Positions 8,151 to 17,018 of a stretch of 64,000 bases of DNA are shown here, one piece after another; the first letter of the stretch is position 1, and every line of letters begins with the position of its first letter. A program made the translations under genes and the position numbers. A model generated the notes under the pieces. It saw only the letters and a program-made list of their open reading frames with translations, was not told the origin of the DNA and did no database searches. The DNA comes from Bacteroidales bacterium (lineage in GTDB: Bacteria > Bacteroidota > Bacteroidia > Bacteroidales > Muribaculaceae): the NCBI GenBank assembly GCA_015061055.1, contig SUXH01000001.1, positions 62,001 to 126,000 of the forward strand, in the 5' to 3' direction.

Positions 8151-8705
8151 CTATTCTATATCGGAAATTGCCTCAATAAAACTTTTTGCAACAGAAATGT
8201 TGGGAATACAATTATTCTTCAGTTCGTTATTTGCAAGGAATAGAATTTTATCAGTTTCGACCGATTTATTAATAGAAAGTAGATTAACAGCTAACCTCAT
8301 GCAAACATAGCGTTCCATATCGGAACCATTAACCAACTTAGCACATAATTGAGATGCAGAAGGGATATTTCTCAATAATTTATGGCAAAGATTGTCAGCA
8401 ATTTCGTGGTTTTCAATTTCTGATATCCATTTCAATGCGATTTCTTCGTTAAACAATTCAATTGGATATAGCATTGGGGCAATGATTCGGCATTCGCGAG
8501 TATCTTTGCTATTCCATAGCTCAGTAGCCACGATGGCATTTTTGTCGAAGTGTTTTGCGATGTCTATGATTTGAGGAAGATTGAGCCCAAAAATCATTTT
8601 ATGGCAATCTCCAGAATTTCGTAAGTTGTCAGCAAGCAGACCGTTACGAAATACAAAGAATTGTTGACGAATTTGTCTGGCAATTTCGTGAGAATCGTTT
8701 GGCAT
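8151..8705 (-). CDS. AlkD-like DNA alkylation repair / HEAT-repeat protein
   Basis: 184 residues, all-helical. The phrases VATELWNSKDTRECRIIAPML and LALKWISEIENHEIADNL-like helices match the HEAT-like repeats of AlkC/AlkD DNA glycosylases, which excise alkylated purines without base flipping. It is shorter than the roughly 230 residues usual for AlkD, so catalytic competence is uncertain; it may be a diverged member. Monocistronic, with about 80 bp to the dipeptidyl peptidase gene upstream. No promoter recognised. Confidence 0.65.
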   Translation of the reverse strand: MPNDSHEIARQIRQQFFVFRNGLLADNLRNSGDCHKMIFGLNLPQIIDIAKHFDKNAIVATELWNSKDTRECRIIAPMLYPIELFNEEIALKWISEIENHEIADNLCHKLLRNIPSASQLCAKLVNGSDMERYVCMRLAVNLLSINKSVETDKILFLANNELKNNCIPNISVAKSFIEAISDIE

Positions 8706-8785
8706 AATTTAAATTATATAAAAACTGTTGCAAAAATAATGAAAATTATCTTTGCAACAGCATTATTATAATACTAAACGTAGAC

Positions 8786-10801
8786 TTATTTTGTCAGATG
8801 AGAGTAGTCGCGAGAATAACGCAACATTTGATCTACGTAATTTTCAGTATAATCGATTTTCACATCAGTTATGTTGCCGTTTTCGTCGGTAACAACAGTG
8901 TAAATTGGATTAACGAAACCCTTGTAAGGAGCAATGTTTAGGCTGGCATAGCGTTCAAGTACTTCTTTGTGTATTTCAGGATCAACTTTAACTGCGTATT
9001 CTTCTACAAGCTTCATAGCCGCATCGTAGTCGCCTTCGCTCTTGATACGTTGAATTTCGGCAAGTAGTTGACCGAATAGATTGCGTAATTTTGTGTAGTC
9101 GTTAATCTTGATGAATGTCTTGCCATCACGTTTAACTAACTCGATAACATTATCTTCTTTACCATGCTTATAAGCCCATTCAGCAATAAGTTTGCGATTA
9201 CGCATATGTGATTCTTCAACGTCTTTGCCTGGTTCGATGCGAGTTAATTGAGTCATATAACCATTAAGGATATATTTGTAGTATTCAGACTTGTAAGCTT
9301 CAGGATTATCTAGAATGCCAATTTCAATTAGTTTTTCGTCAGCAAGATAATAAAGTGCAAATAGGTCGGCACGAGTTTCTTCGATAGTAGATCCGTAAGC
9401 TTTTAGTGCATCCGGGTCCACACCGGGAAGTAGCTTACCAGAACCATGACCAAGACATTCGTGAAGATCGGTATGTAGTTTGTCGGTAAGTGATAAATAT
9501 TTGTTCATACTTTCAATTTCTACTTCAGAATAAGCAAATTCTTGGTTGAACCCATTTCCCTTAGCCGCTTCATCGTAAGCATCAGTAATGTTTTCTATAG
9601 TTACTGACTTCGATCCATAGTTGGCACGAATCCAATTAGCATTTGGAAGATTGATGCCGATAGGAGTGGATGGATAGCAGTCGCCGGCAAGGATAGCAGC
9701 AGTGATAACCTTAGCTGATACGCCTTTCACTGTTTCTTTCTTGAATTTGCTATCTACTGGTGAGTTATCTTCAAACCATTGTGCATTTTCGCTAATGATT
9801 TCGGTACGGCGTGATGCATCAAGATTTTTGAAGTTAACAAGTGACTCCCATGCACCTTTCATACCGAGAGGATCGCCATAAGATTCAATGAATCCATTTA
9901 CGAAGTCAACTTGAGAAAGCGTGTCTTGTGCCCAGAGGATAGAATACTCGTCGAAAGTCTTAAGGTCGCCTGTTTCATAGAAATTGATAAGTTTTTCGAT
10001 ATGTGCCTTTTGTGCATCGTTTTCAGCAACTTCTTCAGCTTTCTTCAACCAGAATACGATATTTTCGATAGCTTCGCCATAAAGACCTCCTATTTTATAA
10101 GGAAGTTCAACGATCTTACCATCAATCTTTACAAGTTTAGTGTTAAGGCCATAAGAGATTGGAGTAGGGTCATTAGGGTCTTTAAGTTTGTTGTAATAGT
10201 CTTCAACTTCTTGTTGAGTTACACCTTCGTAAAGGTTTGCTGCAGATGTAAGAATTAGGTCTTGACCTTGAGCTTGGTTAACTCGCTTAGGTGTAACTGT
10301 TGGATCGAAGATTACAGGGCTGAGTGTCGCAATAATTTCATCGGCACTTTGAGAAAGAACTTCAGCAGGAAGATCTTTTACTTGTTCAGCAAAGAATTCA
10401 GCTGAGAATTCGGGAACAAACTTATCAGTAGAGTAATGATGGTGAATACCATTGCCAAACCATACTTGTTTCAAATATTTTTCGAATGCTTTGAATTCGG
10501 CACTGTCTTTATCTCCAGTGAAGTTGGTGTAAATAGCTTCAAGAGTTTGTCGAACTGCAAGGTTGTACTTACCATTTTGGTCAAACATAATATCACGACC
10601 ATGTAGTGCCGCTTCATTAAGGAAGTAGATAAGTTTCTTTTGATTCAAAGAAAGTTCTTCAAAACCAGGAACTTTGTAGCGAAGAACCTCAATGTCGGCA
10701 AATCGGTCGACATTATAATCAAATTCAGATGTTTTTGTTGTGTCAGTACAACTTGTTGTAAGAATTGCCATAGATGCAATTGAGATTATAAATTTATTCA
10801 T
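8786..10801 (-). CDS. Dipeptidyl peptidase III (M49), lipoprotein
   Basis: 671 residues. The N-terminus has a lipobox (ILTTSC, Cys18) so the enzyme is probably anchored in the envelope. The M49 zinc signature is present as HECLGH with the downstream EETRAD, giving the two His and the Glu ligand. The family cleaves dipeptides from the N-terminus of oligopeptides, fitting a peptide-using gut anaerobe. In Bacteroidetes these proteins form a shorter clade than eukaryotic DPP III, and the length here agrees. It starts 23 bp after the rRNA methyltransferase gene, so the two may be co-transcribed. Confidence 0.9.
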   Translation of the reverse strand: MNKFIISIASMAILTTSCTDTTKTSEFDYNVDRFADIEVLRYKVPGFEELSLNQKKLIYFLNEAALHGRDIMFDQNGKYNLAVRQTLEAIYTNFTGDKDSAEFKAFEKYLKQVWFGNGIHHHYSTDKFVPEFSAEFFAEQVKDLPAEVLSQSADEIIATLSPVIFDPTVTPKRVNQAQGQDLILTSAANLYEGVTQQEVEDYYNKLKDPNDPTPISYGLNTKLVKIDGKIVELPYKIGGLYGEAIENIVFWLKKAEEVAENDAQKAHIEKLINFYETGDLKTFDEYSILWAQDTLSQVDFVNGFIESYGDPLGMKGAWESLVNFKNLDASRRTEIISENAQWFEDNSPVDSKFKKETVKGVSAKVITAAILAGDCYPSTPIGINLPNANWIRANYGSKSVTIENITDAYDEAAKGNGFNQEFAYSEVEIESMNKYLSLTDKLHTDLHECLGHGSGKLLPGVDPDALKAYGSTIEETRADLFALYYLADEKLIEIGILDNPEAYKSEYYKYILNGYMTQLTRIEPGKDVEESHMRNRKLIAEWAYKHGKEDNVIELVKRDGKTFIKINDYTKLRNLFGQLLAEIQRIKSEGDYDAAMKLVEEYAVKVDPEIHKEVLERYASLNIAPYKGFVNPIYTVVTDENGNITDVKIDYTENYVDQMLRYSRDYSHLTK

Positions 10802-10824
10802 ATCCTGTTAAGTAATTTAAATTA

Positions 10825-12009
10825 TTATTCAACATATAATACTAAGCCTTTCAGATATTCACCTTCAGGGTGATAAATGTTGATAGGGTGGTCGGCTGGT
10901 TGTGTTAGTTGATGTAAAATACGTACTTTTCTGCCGGATTGTGCTGCAGCACTGAATACTGCAAGGCGGAATTGCTCTTTATTTACGGCTTGAGAACAAG
11001 AGAACGTAAATAAAATACCACCACTCTTGATTTTTTCGAATGCTTTTGCGTTGATTTTACGATAACCAATCAGTGCATTTTTTAATGCGCTCTTATGTTT
11101 GGCAAATGCAGGAGGATCAAGGATAATCAAGTCGTATTCATCTTTTTTCATATCGGTGAGAAACTTGAAGGCATCTTCAGCAAATGCTTTATGTCGACTG
11201 TCTCCAGGGAAATTCAATTCAACATTGTCGTTGGTAAGTTGGATAGCTTTTGAAGAACTGTCTACTGAATGTACCAGATTTGCGCGACCTCTCATTGCAT
11301 AAAAAGAGAATCCACCGGTATAACAAAACATATTGAGCACATTCCTTCCGCAAGAATATTTCTCAAGAAGCGAACGATTCTCACGTTGGTCGACAAAAAA
11401 ACCGGTCTTTTGTCCCTTTAACCAATCAACGTGAAACTTGAGCCCATTTTCGATAGCTATATTGGTGTTATAGCCGCCTATGATATAGTCGTTTTGAGCA
11501 TCAAGCTGAGCCTTATAAGGCAATGTGGTTTCTGATTTGTAGTATACGTTTTCCACAAGTTTGCTCGGAAGATTTACAAGAGCTTGAGCTATTGATTTGC
11601 GTGCAAAGTGCATACCAGGAGAGTGCGCTTGTACTACAGCTGTGTTACCGTAGATATCAATTACAAGTCCCGGTAGGAAATCTCCTTCTCCATGAACAAG
11701 ACGGAATGATGTATTATCGTTGCGAAGCAAACCTATAGATTGTCTTAATTCCAAAGCTGCTTGTAGTCGCTCTGAAAAAAATGATTCGTTTATTTCGTTG
11801 TTACCAAAAGCAAGTATGCGAACACTTATGCTGCCAACTTGGAAATGTCCGTTCCCGATAAGTTTTCCATCGTGTGAATATACACTCACAAGGTCGCCTT
11901 CTTCGATAGTGTCATCACCGCGATCGATTGCACCCGAAAAGACCCAAGGGTGAAAGCGTTTTAACGAATCTTCTTTACCGCGTTTAAGTATTATTTTTTT
12001 ATATTCCAT
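10825..12009 (-). CDS. Class I SAM-dependent rRNA methyltransferase (RlmI-like)
   Basis: 394 residues. The order is an N-terminal PUA-like domain (KKIILKRGKEDSLKRFHPWVFSGA), a linker, then a Rossmann methyltransferase with FFVDQRENR, VLNMFCYTGGFSFYA as the SAM-binding loop, and DPPAFAK as the catalytic motif. This matches RlmI/YccW, which makes 5-methylcytosine in 23S rRNA; the exact target in Bacteroidales is not known to me. It lies 9 bp after rseP on the same strand and 23 bp before the peptidase gene, a likely operon dxr-rseP-methyltransferase-dpp3. Confidence 0.88.
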   Translation of the reverse strand: MEYKKIILKRGKEDSLKRFHPWVFSGAIDRGDDTIEEGDLVSVYSHDGKLIGNGHFQVGSISVRILAFGNNEINESFFSERLQAALELRQSIGLLRNDNTSFRLVHGEGDFLPGLVIDIYGNTAVVQAHSPGMHFARKSIAQALVNLPSKLVENVYYKSETTLPYKAQLDAQNDYIIGGYNTNIAIENGLKFHVDWLKGQKTGFFVDQRENRSLLEKYSCGRNVLNMFCYTGGFSFYAMRGRANLVHSVDSSSKAIQLTNDNVELNFPGDSRHKAFAEDAFKFLTDMKKDEYDLIILDPPAFAKHKSALKNALIGYRKINAKAFEKIKSGGILFTFSCSQAVNKEQFRLAVFSAAAQSGRKVRILHQLTQPADHPINIYHPEGEYLKGLVLYVE

Positions 12010-12018
12010 ATTGTCATA

Positions 12019-13392
12019 TTATTTGAAAAGGAATCGATATATATCGTTGCCATTTGCGTATAGCATCAATGCTAATAGGAATATCATACCGGCCATTTGA
12101 GCATATTCGAGGAACTTTTCGCTTGGTTTACGACGAAGTATGATTTCGTATAGCAAGAACAATACATGACCTCCGTCGAGAGCCGGAATTGGCAAGATGT
12201 TCATAAATGCAAGTATCACAGATAGGAATGCTGTGATATACCAAAAATTCTCCCAACTCCACTTTTCGGGGAATATACTGCCAAGTGCTCCAAAACCACC
12301 AAGACTTTGAGCGCCTTCCTTGGTGAAGATAAGTCCTAATTGAGAAACATAGCTTGATAGTTTGTCAACACCCATTTCGATACCTCTTGGAATAGAATTC
12401 CATAGAGAATAGTCAATTGTAGTTGTTTCGTAAATTTCTGTAATAGGCGTGAGTTGAATGCCTATTTTACCGGCACCATCTATTTCGATATCGCAAGAAT
12501 GAGTAACGTAGTTGCGAAGGAAAGTCATAGGCACTATCTTTTCTTTGCAGCTATCGAGTTGTGCTTTGAATAGATCGTAAGAAGGTGTTGCATTACCATT
12601 AACACTAATGATGTGATCACCTTTTTGTAATCCGGCTTTGATTGCACCCATTCCGTTTTGAGTATTGGCAACAACCACAGGAAGGCGATAAGCCATAAAA
12701 GATTGTCCATCTTCAGCCTCTTTATTGGCAGTGAATATGAAGTTGTTAGGAATAGAGATTATGACTGTATCTTGCTTGTTGCGTAAAACCGATACATTTT
12801 TTGCTCCTACTATTGCTAATATTGATTCTCCAGACAAGTAATCAAGTTCTTTGTCATCGGCGAATAGAGGAATATCTCCATCTTGGAATCCAATTTTGTG
12901 TGCTGCCGGGCTATACATCATACCTTCTTCTGCATTACGGAATGGTAGGAATTGTTCGCCCCAAGTGAATATAATTCCAGCATATATGATGATTGCAAGA
13001 ATGAAATTAAATAGCACACCACCAATCATTATGAAAAGTCGTTGCCAAGCTGGTTTTGAACGAAATTCCCATGGTTGTTCGGGTTGTGCCATTTGTTCTT
13101 TATCCATTGATTCATCTATCATACCGGCAATTTTGCAGTAACCTCCAAGAGGAAGCCAGCCGATACCATATTCGGTGTCGCGCCAAGAAGCTTTATCTTG
13201 TTCACCGGGCTTAGGCTCTTTCTTTTTAGGTTTGTATTTGAAAAGAGAGAACCAAGGATTGAAGAATAGGTAAAATTTTTCAACTCTTACACCGAAAAGT
13301 CTTGAAAAGAAATAATGTCCAAACTCATGTATCAGTACCAGTATGGCAAGAGCCAACATAAGTTGGACTGCTTTAATAAGAAATGTTTCCAT
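12019..13392 (-). CDS. rseP: RIP metalloprotease RseP (site-2 protease)
   Basis: 457 residues. Inner-membrane zinc protease that cuts membrane-embedded substrates such as anti-sigma factors and signal-peptide remnants. The first helix carries HEFGH, the catalytic zinc motif, and the third conserved segment NILPIPALDGGH near residue 400 gives the Asp ligand. A PDZ region lies between (about 220-300; NGMGAIKAGLQKGDHIISVNG). Two hydrophobic C-terminal helices follow. It is 20 bp after dxr; dxr-rseP pairing is widely conserved in Bacteroidetes. Confidence 0.95.
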   Translation of the reverse strand: METFLIKAVQLMLALAILVLIHEFGHYFFSRLFGVRVEKFYLFFNPWFSLFKYKPKKKEPKPGEQDKASWRDTEYGIGWLPLGGYCKIAGMIDESMDKEQMAQPEQPWEFRSKPAWQRLFIMIGGVLFNFILAIIIYAGIIFTWGEQFLPFRNAEEGMMYSPAAHKIGFQDGDIPLFADDKELDYLSGESILAIVGAKNVSVLRNKQDTVIISIPNNFIFTANKEAEDGQSFMAYRLPVVVANTQNGMGAIKAGLQKGDHIISVNGNATPSYDLFKAQLDSCKEKIVPMTFLRNYVTHSCDIEIDGAGKIGIQLTPITEIYETTTIDYSLWNSIPRGIEMGVDKLSSYVSQLGLIFTKEGAQSLGGFGALGSIFPEKWSWENFWYITAFLSVILAFMNILPIPALDGGHVLFLLYEIILRRKPSEKFLEYAQMAGMIFLLALMLYANGNDIYRFLFK

Positions 13393-13412
13393 TTAAACGA
13401 TGTTGTCTTAAT

Positions 13413-14570
13413 TTATTTAATTAATGATGCCGCATATTCGCGTGCAATTTTATTAGTGTTAACGTAATCAGAATACGAAGGGTGAACTATATATGAAATA
13501 TTATTGATTGTATTTTCTACAATTCGTGCAATGTCGACAAATCTAATTTTTTCATTTAAGAACGCCGCTACGGCAATTTCATTGGCTGCATTTAGTATGC
13601 AAGGAATGTTGCCAGCTCTACGCATTGAATCGAATGCAAGTCCAAGAAGTGGAAATTTATTGTAGTCGGGGGTCTCGAATGTAAGATTTGAATAGTCGGT
13701 TACTCGCATACGATCGCAATTGCTTTCAAGTCGCTTAGGGAAACCGAGAGCATAACGGATAGGCAAGTGCATATCGGGCAATCCGAGTTGAGCCTTAACA
13801 GAACTATCTTTGAACTCTACCATAGAGTGTATTATTGATTGAGGGTGTACCACCACTTCTATTTGGTCGGGGGTAACATCGAAAAGCCAACGAGCCTCGA
13901 TAACTTCAAAACCTTTGTTCATCATTGTAGCTGAGTCGATTGTAATTTTTGCACCCATATCCCAATTAGGATGTTGGAGAGCATCAGCTTTTGTAACGTA
14001 TTGGAGTTCTTCGAGAGATTTAGTTCGAAATGGACCACCGGAAGCTGTTAAAATGAGTTTTGAAATAGCATCGTGGTCCTCGCCTACGAGGCATTGGAAT
14101 ATAGCTCCATGCTCTGAATCCACAGGATAGATTTTAGAAGCAGATTGTTCTAAAAGTTTGTAAATCAGTTCACCTGCAACCACTAAAGTCTCTTTATTTG
14201 CCAAGGCGATAGTCTTGTTGGCTTTGATAGCGTTGATAGTAGGTTCAAGTCCGCTATATCCCACCATAGCAGTAACAACAATGTCAATAGCAGGAATGTG
14301 CATAGCATCGCATATAGCTTTAGCTCCGGCTTCAATCACGATGTCGCGCCCTGCAAGCATACTTTTTAACAAGTCGTAACGGCTTTCATCGGCAATAATA
14401 ACGTGCTTTGCTCCATATTTAATAGCCTGTTCGGCTAATAATTCTGCTTGTGTATTGGCAGTGAGAAGATAAGGGGAAAATAGGTGAGGATATTCAGCAA
14501 GAATATCGAGAGTTTGTCGTCCTATAGATCCGGTACTTCCTAATATTGCAATTTTTCGTTTAGCTTCCAT
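13413..14570 (-). CDS. dxr: 1-deoxy-D-xylulose 5-phosphate reductoisomerase
   Basis: 385 residues, normal length. Commits to isoprenoid synthesis by the MEP pathway, making 2-C-methyl-D-erythritol 4-phosphate with NADPH and a divalent metal. Visible signatures: ILGSTGSIGRQTLDI for NADPH, ALANKETLV, PVDSEHGAIFQCL for metal binding, and TASGGPFR. First gene of the minus-strand group with rseP. A -7-like element TATTTTTG lies at 14592-14599, about 20 bp upstream of the ATG. Confidence 0.97.
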   Translation of the reverse strand: MEAKRKIAILGSTGSIGRQTLDILAEYPHLFSPYLLTANTQAELLAEQAIKYGAKHVIIADESRYDLLKSMLAGRDIVIEAGAKAICDAMHIPAIDIVVTAMVGYSGLEPTINAIKANKTIALANKETLVVAGELIYKLLEQSASKIYPVDSEHGAIFQCLVGEDHDAISKLILTASGGPFRTKSLEELQYVTKADALQHPNWDMGAKITIDSATMMNKGFEVIEARWLFDVTPDQIEVVVHPQSIIHSMVEFKDSSVKAQLGLPDMHLPIRYALGFPKRLESNCDRMRVTDYSNLTFETPDYNKFPLLGLAFDSMRRAGNIPCILNAANEIAVAAFLNEKIRFVDIARIVENTINNISYIVHPSYSDYVNTNKIAREYAASLIK

Positions 14571-14591
14571 AAACTATATAATATCAAAATA

Positions 14592-14599
14592 CAAAAATA
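14592..14599 (-). promoter_or_regulatory. Putative -7 element for dxr
   Basis: Minus strand TATTTTTG fits TAnnTTTG, just upstream of dxr; no convincing -33 box seen. Confidence 0.4.
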
Positions 14600-14667
14600 C
14601 GAAGATATTCTCGTTTATGAAAATCTGTTAACAGAATTTATTGTTTATAAATTGAATATAATACTAA

Positions 14668-15513
14668 ATCCTTTGCAGAATACAATGGGGCAAGATTGCA
14701 TTCTATAACCTTAGCCAAGGAGATGCCAAGATTGCGCGAAAGAGTGCGGGTGATTTTGCCGGAGAGATTGCCGAGCTTGAGGCGGAACGCCAAATGGCGA
14801 TTGCGTGGAGCAAGGGTGGGCCTGCGAATGAAAAGCCTTTAGGTTGGGAATATTGGAAGCAACGTGAGGGCTTGAGTGAACCTGTTGAGGGTGAGAATGG
14901 CGAAAAGGGCTTAAATGGCGAAAAAGTTGCAACAAAGGCTGTTGAGGCTGATGTGCCGGAAAAGGTATTTGGTGTGGAGGATGTGGTGAAGCGCGTGGAA
15001 GAATGGAGCGAAAAACTGGATGGGAATGGCATTCGTGTTGTGACTCGCATAGAAGATGTTGATAATGCGCGTGCGCTTGAAGTATTGAAAGAGGGGAAAC
15101 GTGTTGATGGCTGGTATGATGTTGCCAATGACCAAGTGGTGATTTATGCTCCAAATGTAAAGTCGGCTGAAGATGTGGACAAGACTTATGTTCATGAGGT
15201 GGTGGCTCACAAGGGAGTGCGCGGGTTCTTGGGTAAGCATGCAGATGAATTCTTTGAGAGAGTGTGGAAAGATGTGATGAGCGATGCCGAACGCTCGTAT
15301 TTCGAGAAATATGAGGGTGTGGGAGATATCAAGGATGATAGAAAGCGCAGAGTTGCTGCCGCTGATGAGTATGTGGCGCCTTGGGGAGAAGGTGAGTCGT
15401 TTGCTGAAGCATTCGACCGCCTTAGCCGAAAGAAGAATGTGCTGAATGTTGAGGTACAAAGGATGGAGCGCAGGCGAGCAATGGGAGGCGATATAGATGA
15501 GGGTGATGAATAA
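14668..15513 (+). pseudogene. C-terminal remnant of a mobile-element polyvalent protein with a zincin-like motif
   Basis: The frame is open from 14668 (stop just before) to the TAA at 15513, with protein-like sequence well upstream of its first ATG at 14794 (AFYNLSQGDAKIARKSAG...). The true N-terminus is therefore missing. Residues just past the middle of the frame, VHEVVAHKGVRGFLG, resemble the metallopeptidase-like domain found near the ends of very large polyvalent proteins of phages and conjugative elements of Bacteroidales. The C-terminus is rich in Arg/Glu. Codon use and base composition (GC-richer, many gcg/gtg/cgc codons) differ from neighbours. No other mobile-element gene is present, so this looks like a scar of an excised or decayed element between dxr and the OmpA gene. 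Confidence 0.6.
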
Positions 15514-15658
15514 GTGCCTGTGAGTGATAAGATATTGAATGTGACTTATTCGGTATTTGTATTAAAGAAAAACATATGATTTTTGAACCTATAAAAATAT
15601 TTGGTGTTATTTAGGTATGATAAGAATATAACGATGTTTAATTAAAATTATTAAAGTA

Positions 15659-16870
15659 ATGAAAACGAAACAACTAATTTTAGCCTTAGGATTGGTGTTG
15701 GCAATTCCAGTATGTGCGCAAACACAGAATCAAAAACCGGAAAGTGTGGAGGTGGATATTACAGAAGTAACGATCACCGAGGTAGATTGTAAACCAATTT
15801 ATACTACTACTTGGCGTGATAATTGGTTCATTCAGCTTGGAGCGGGGATGAATATGCCGCTCGTGGAGAATTATTTGCCCAAAGAAAACGCAAATCGACA
15901 GATTACCTTGGCAATGAACTTGGGTGTGGGACGTTGGTTTTCTCCGTATATGGGATTCCGATTTTCTGCATTAGGAGGTTCATTACATTGGGAAAATGTA
16001 AGTTTTAGTAGGGCAAAATACGCCAATTTAAACCTCGATTTTATGTGGGATATGATGAACTCAGTGGCCGGTGTGAATCCGAGTCGTGTGTTTAGTATTA
16101 ATCCGTTTGTAGGACTTGGAGGAGCTTATACTTGGGATATCGATAGTGAGGGAGCTAATGTGTATTCCGATGGGAAGCTACGTACTGATACATGGACTAT
16201 GCCTGTATCGGCTGGTATTCAATTTAGATTCCGCACTGGTAAATATGTTGATATTTTCCTTGAAGCACGAGGTCAATTCTATGCTGATGTATTTAATTCA
16301 ACTGTGGGAGGGAAACCAATTGATATTGATTTCACAGCTTTAGGAGGATTGAGTTTTAATATAGGTGGCGTAAACTTCTCAAAAACTGAGCCTTGTGCAT
16401 ATTTGGGATATATGCAAAATCTAAATGACCAAGTAAATGAGCTGCGTTCTAAATTGGCTAAAACTAAAAATGAATTAGCTGCAGCTAACGCACAACTTCC
16501 ATGCCCGGAACCTGTAGAACAAATTACTATGGTTGAAGTGGATAGTCCTCTTCCTCTTGCAACAGTGAGATTTGCTCTTAATTCAGCTAAGATTTCTAAT
16601 GAGCAAATGGTGAATGTGTATAATATAGCTCAATGGCTTAATGAAAATCCTGATGCAACGATTACGTTATGTGGTTATGCTGATGACGAAACAGGTTCGG
16701 CTGATTATAATATGAAACTATCGGAACATCGTGCAAAAGCGGTATGTGATGCCTTAGTGAATGAGTATGGAATAGATGCCGGAAGATTAACGCTTGTGGC
16801 TTTCGGAAGCGAAGTGCAACCATACGATACAAATAATTGGAATAGAATAGTAATATTCCAAAAGAATTAA
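15659..16870 (+). CDS. OmpA family outer-membrane protein
   Basis: 403 residues. Signal peptide 1-21 (ends VCAQTQ). Residues about 40-245 form an eight-stranded-type beta-barrel (repeated GxGxWFSPYMGFRF-like strands). A short coiled coil follows at about 255-285 (LNDQVNELRSKLAKTKNEL). The C-terminal peptidoglycan-binding OmpA domain (about 295-403) has TLCGYADDETGSADYNMKLSEHRAKAV. It likely tethers the outer membrane to the wall. Monocistronic: a mobile-element remnant upstream and a terminator at 16915. Confidence 0.92.
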   Translation: MKTKQLILALGLVLAIPVCAQTQNQKPESVEVDITEVTITEVDCKPIYTTTWRDNWFIQLGAGMNMPLVENYLPKENANRQITLAMNLGVGRWFSPYMGFRFSALGGSLHWENVSFSRAKYANLNLDFMWDMMNSVAGVNPSRVFSINPFVGLGGAYTWDIDSEGANVYSDGKLRTDTWTMPVSAGIQFRFRTGKYVDIFLEARGQFYADVFNSTVGGKPIDIDFTALGGLSFNIGGVNFSKTEPCAYLGYMQNLNDQVNELRSKLAKTKNELAAANAQLPCPEPVEQITMVEVDSPLPLATVRFALNSAKISNEQMVNVYNIAQWLNENPDATITLCGYADDETGSADYNMKLSEHRAKAVCDALVNEYGIDAGRLTLVAFGSEVQPYDTNNWNRIVIFQKN

Positions 16871-16914
16871 ATAAAGCCATAATAAATAGATGTATAAATG
16901 AATGTTAATTGAAT

Positions 16915-16945
16915 GATGTCCGGTTTGTAACCGGGCATCTTTTTT
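16915..16945 (+). terminator. Terminator after the OmpA gene
   Basis: Stem GATGTCCGGTT / AACCGGGCATC with a 3-nt loop, followed by six T. Confidence 0.9.
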
Positions 16946-16953
16946 CGTCGAAT

Positions 16954-16985
16954 TTTGGTTTTAAACTGTAAAGATTGTAACTTTG
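16954..16985 (+). promoter_or_regulatory. Promoter of the ABC-F gene
   Basis: TTTG (16954-16957), 20-bp spacer, TAACTTTG (16978-16985): a full match to the Bacteroidetes consensus. The leader is short, with a GAGGGAGG Shine-Dalgarno before the ATG at 17019. Confidence 0.75.
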
Positions 16986-17018
16986 CGTAATTTAAAAAAC
17001 AACATTCGAGGGAGGTAA

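Noticed and set aside
14911-15459. Open frames of 140-180 codons on the minus strand opposite the mobile-element remnant
   Set aside because: They are low-complexity Ser/His/Pro-rich translations of the opposite strand and match nothing; the plus frame has recognisable protein features.
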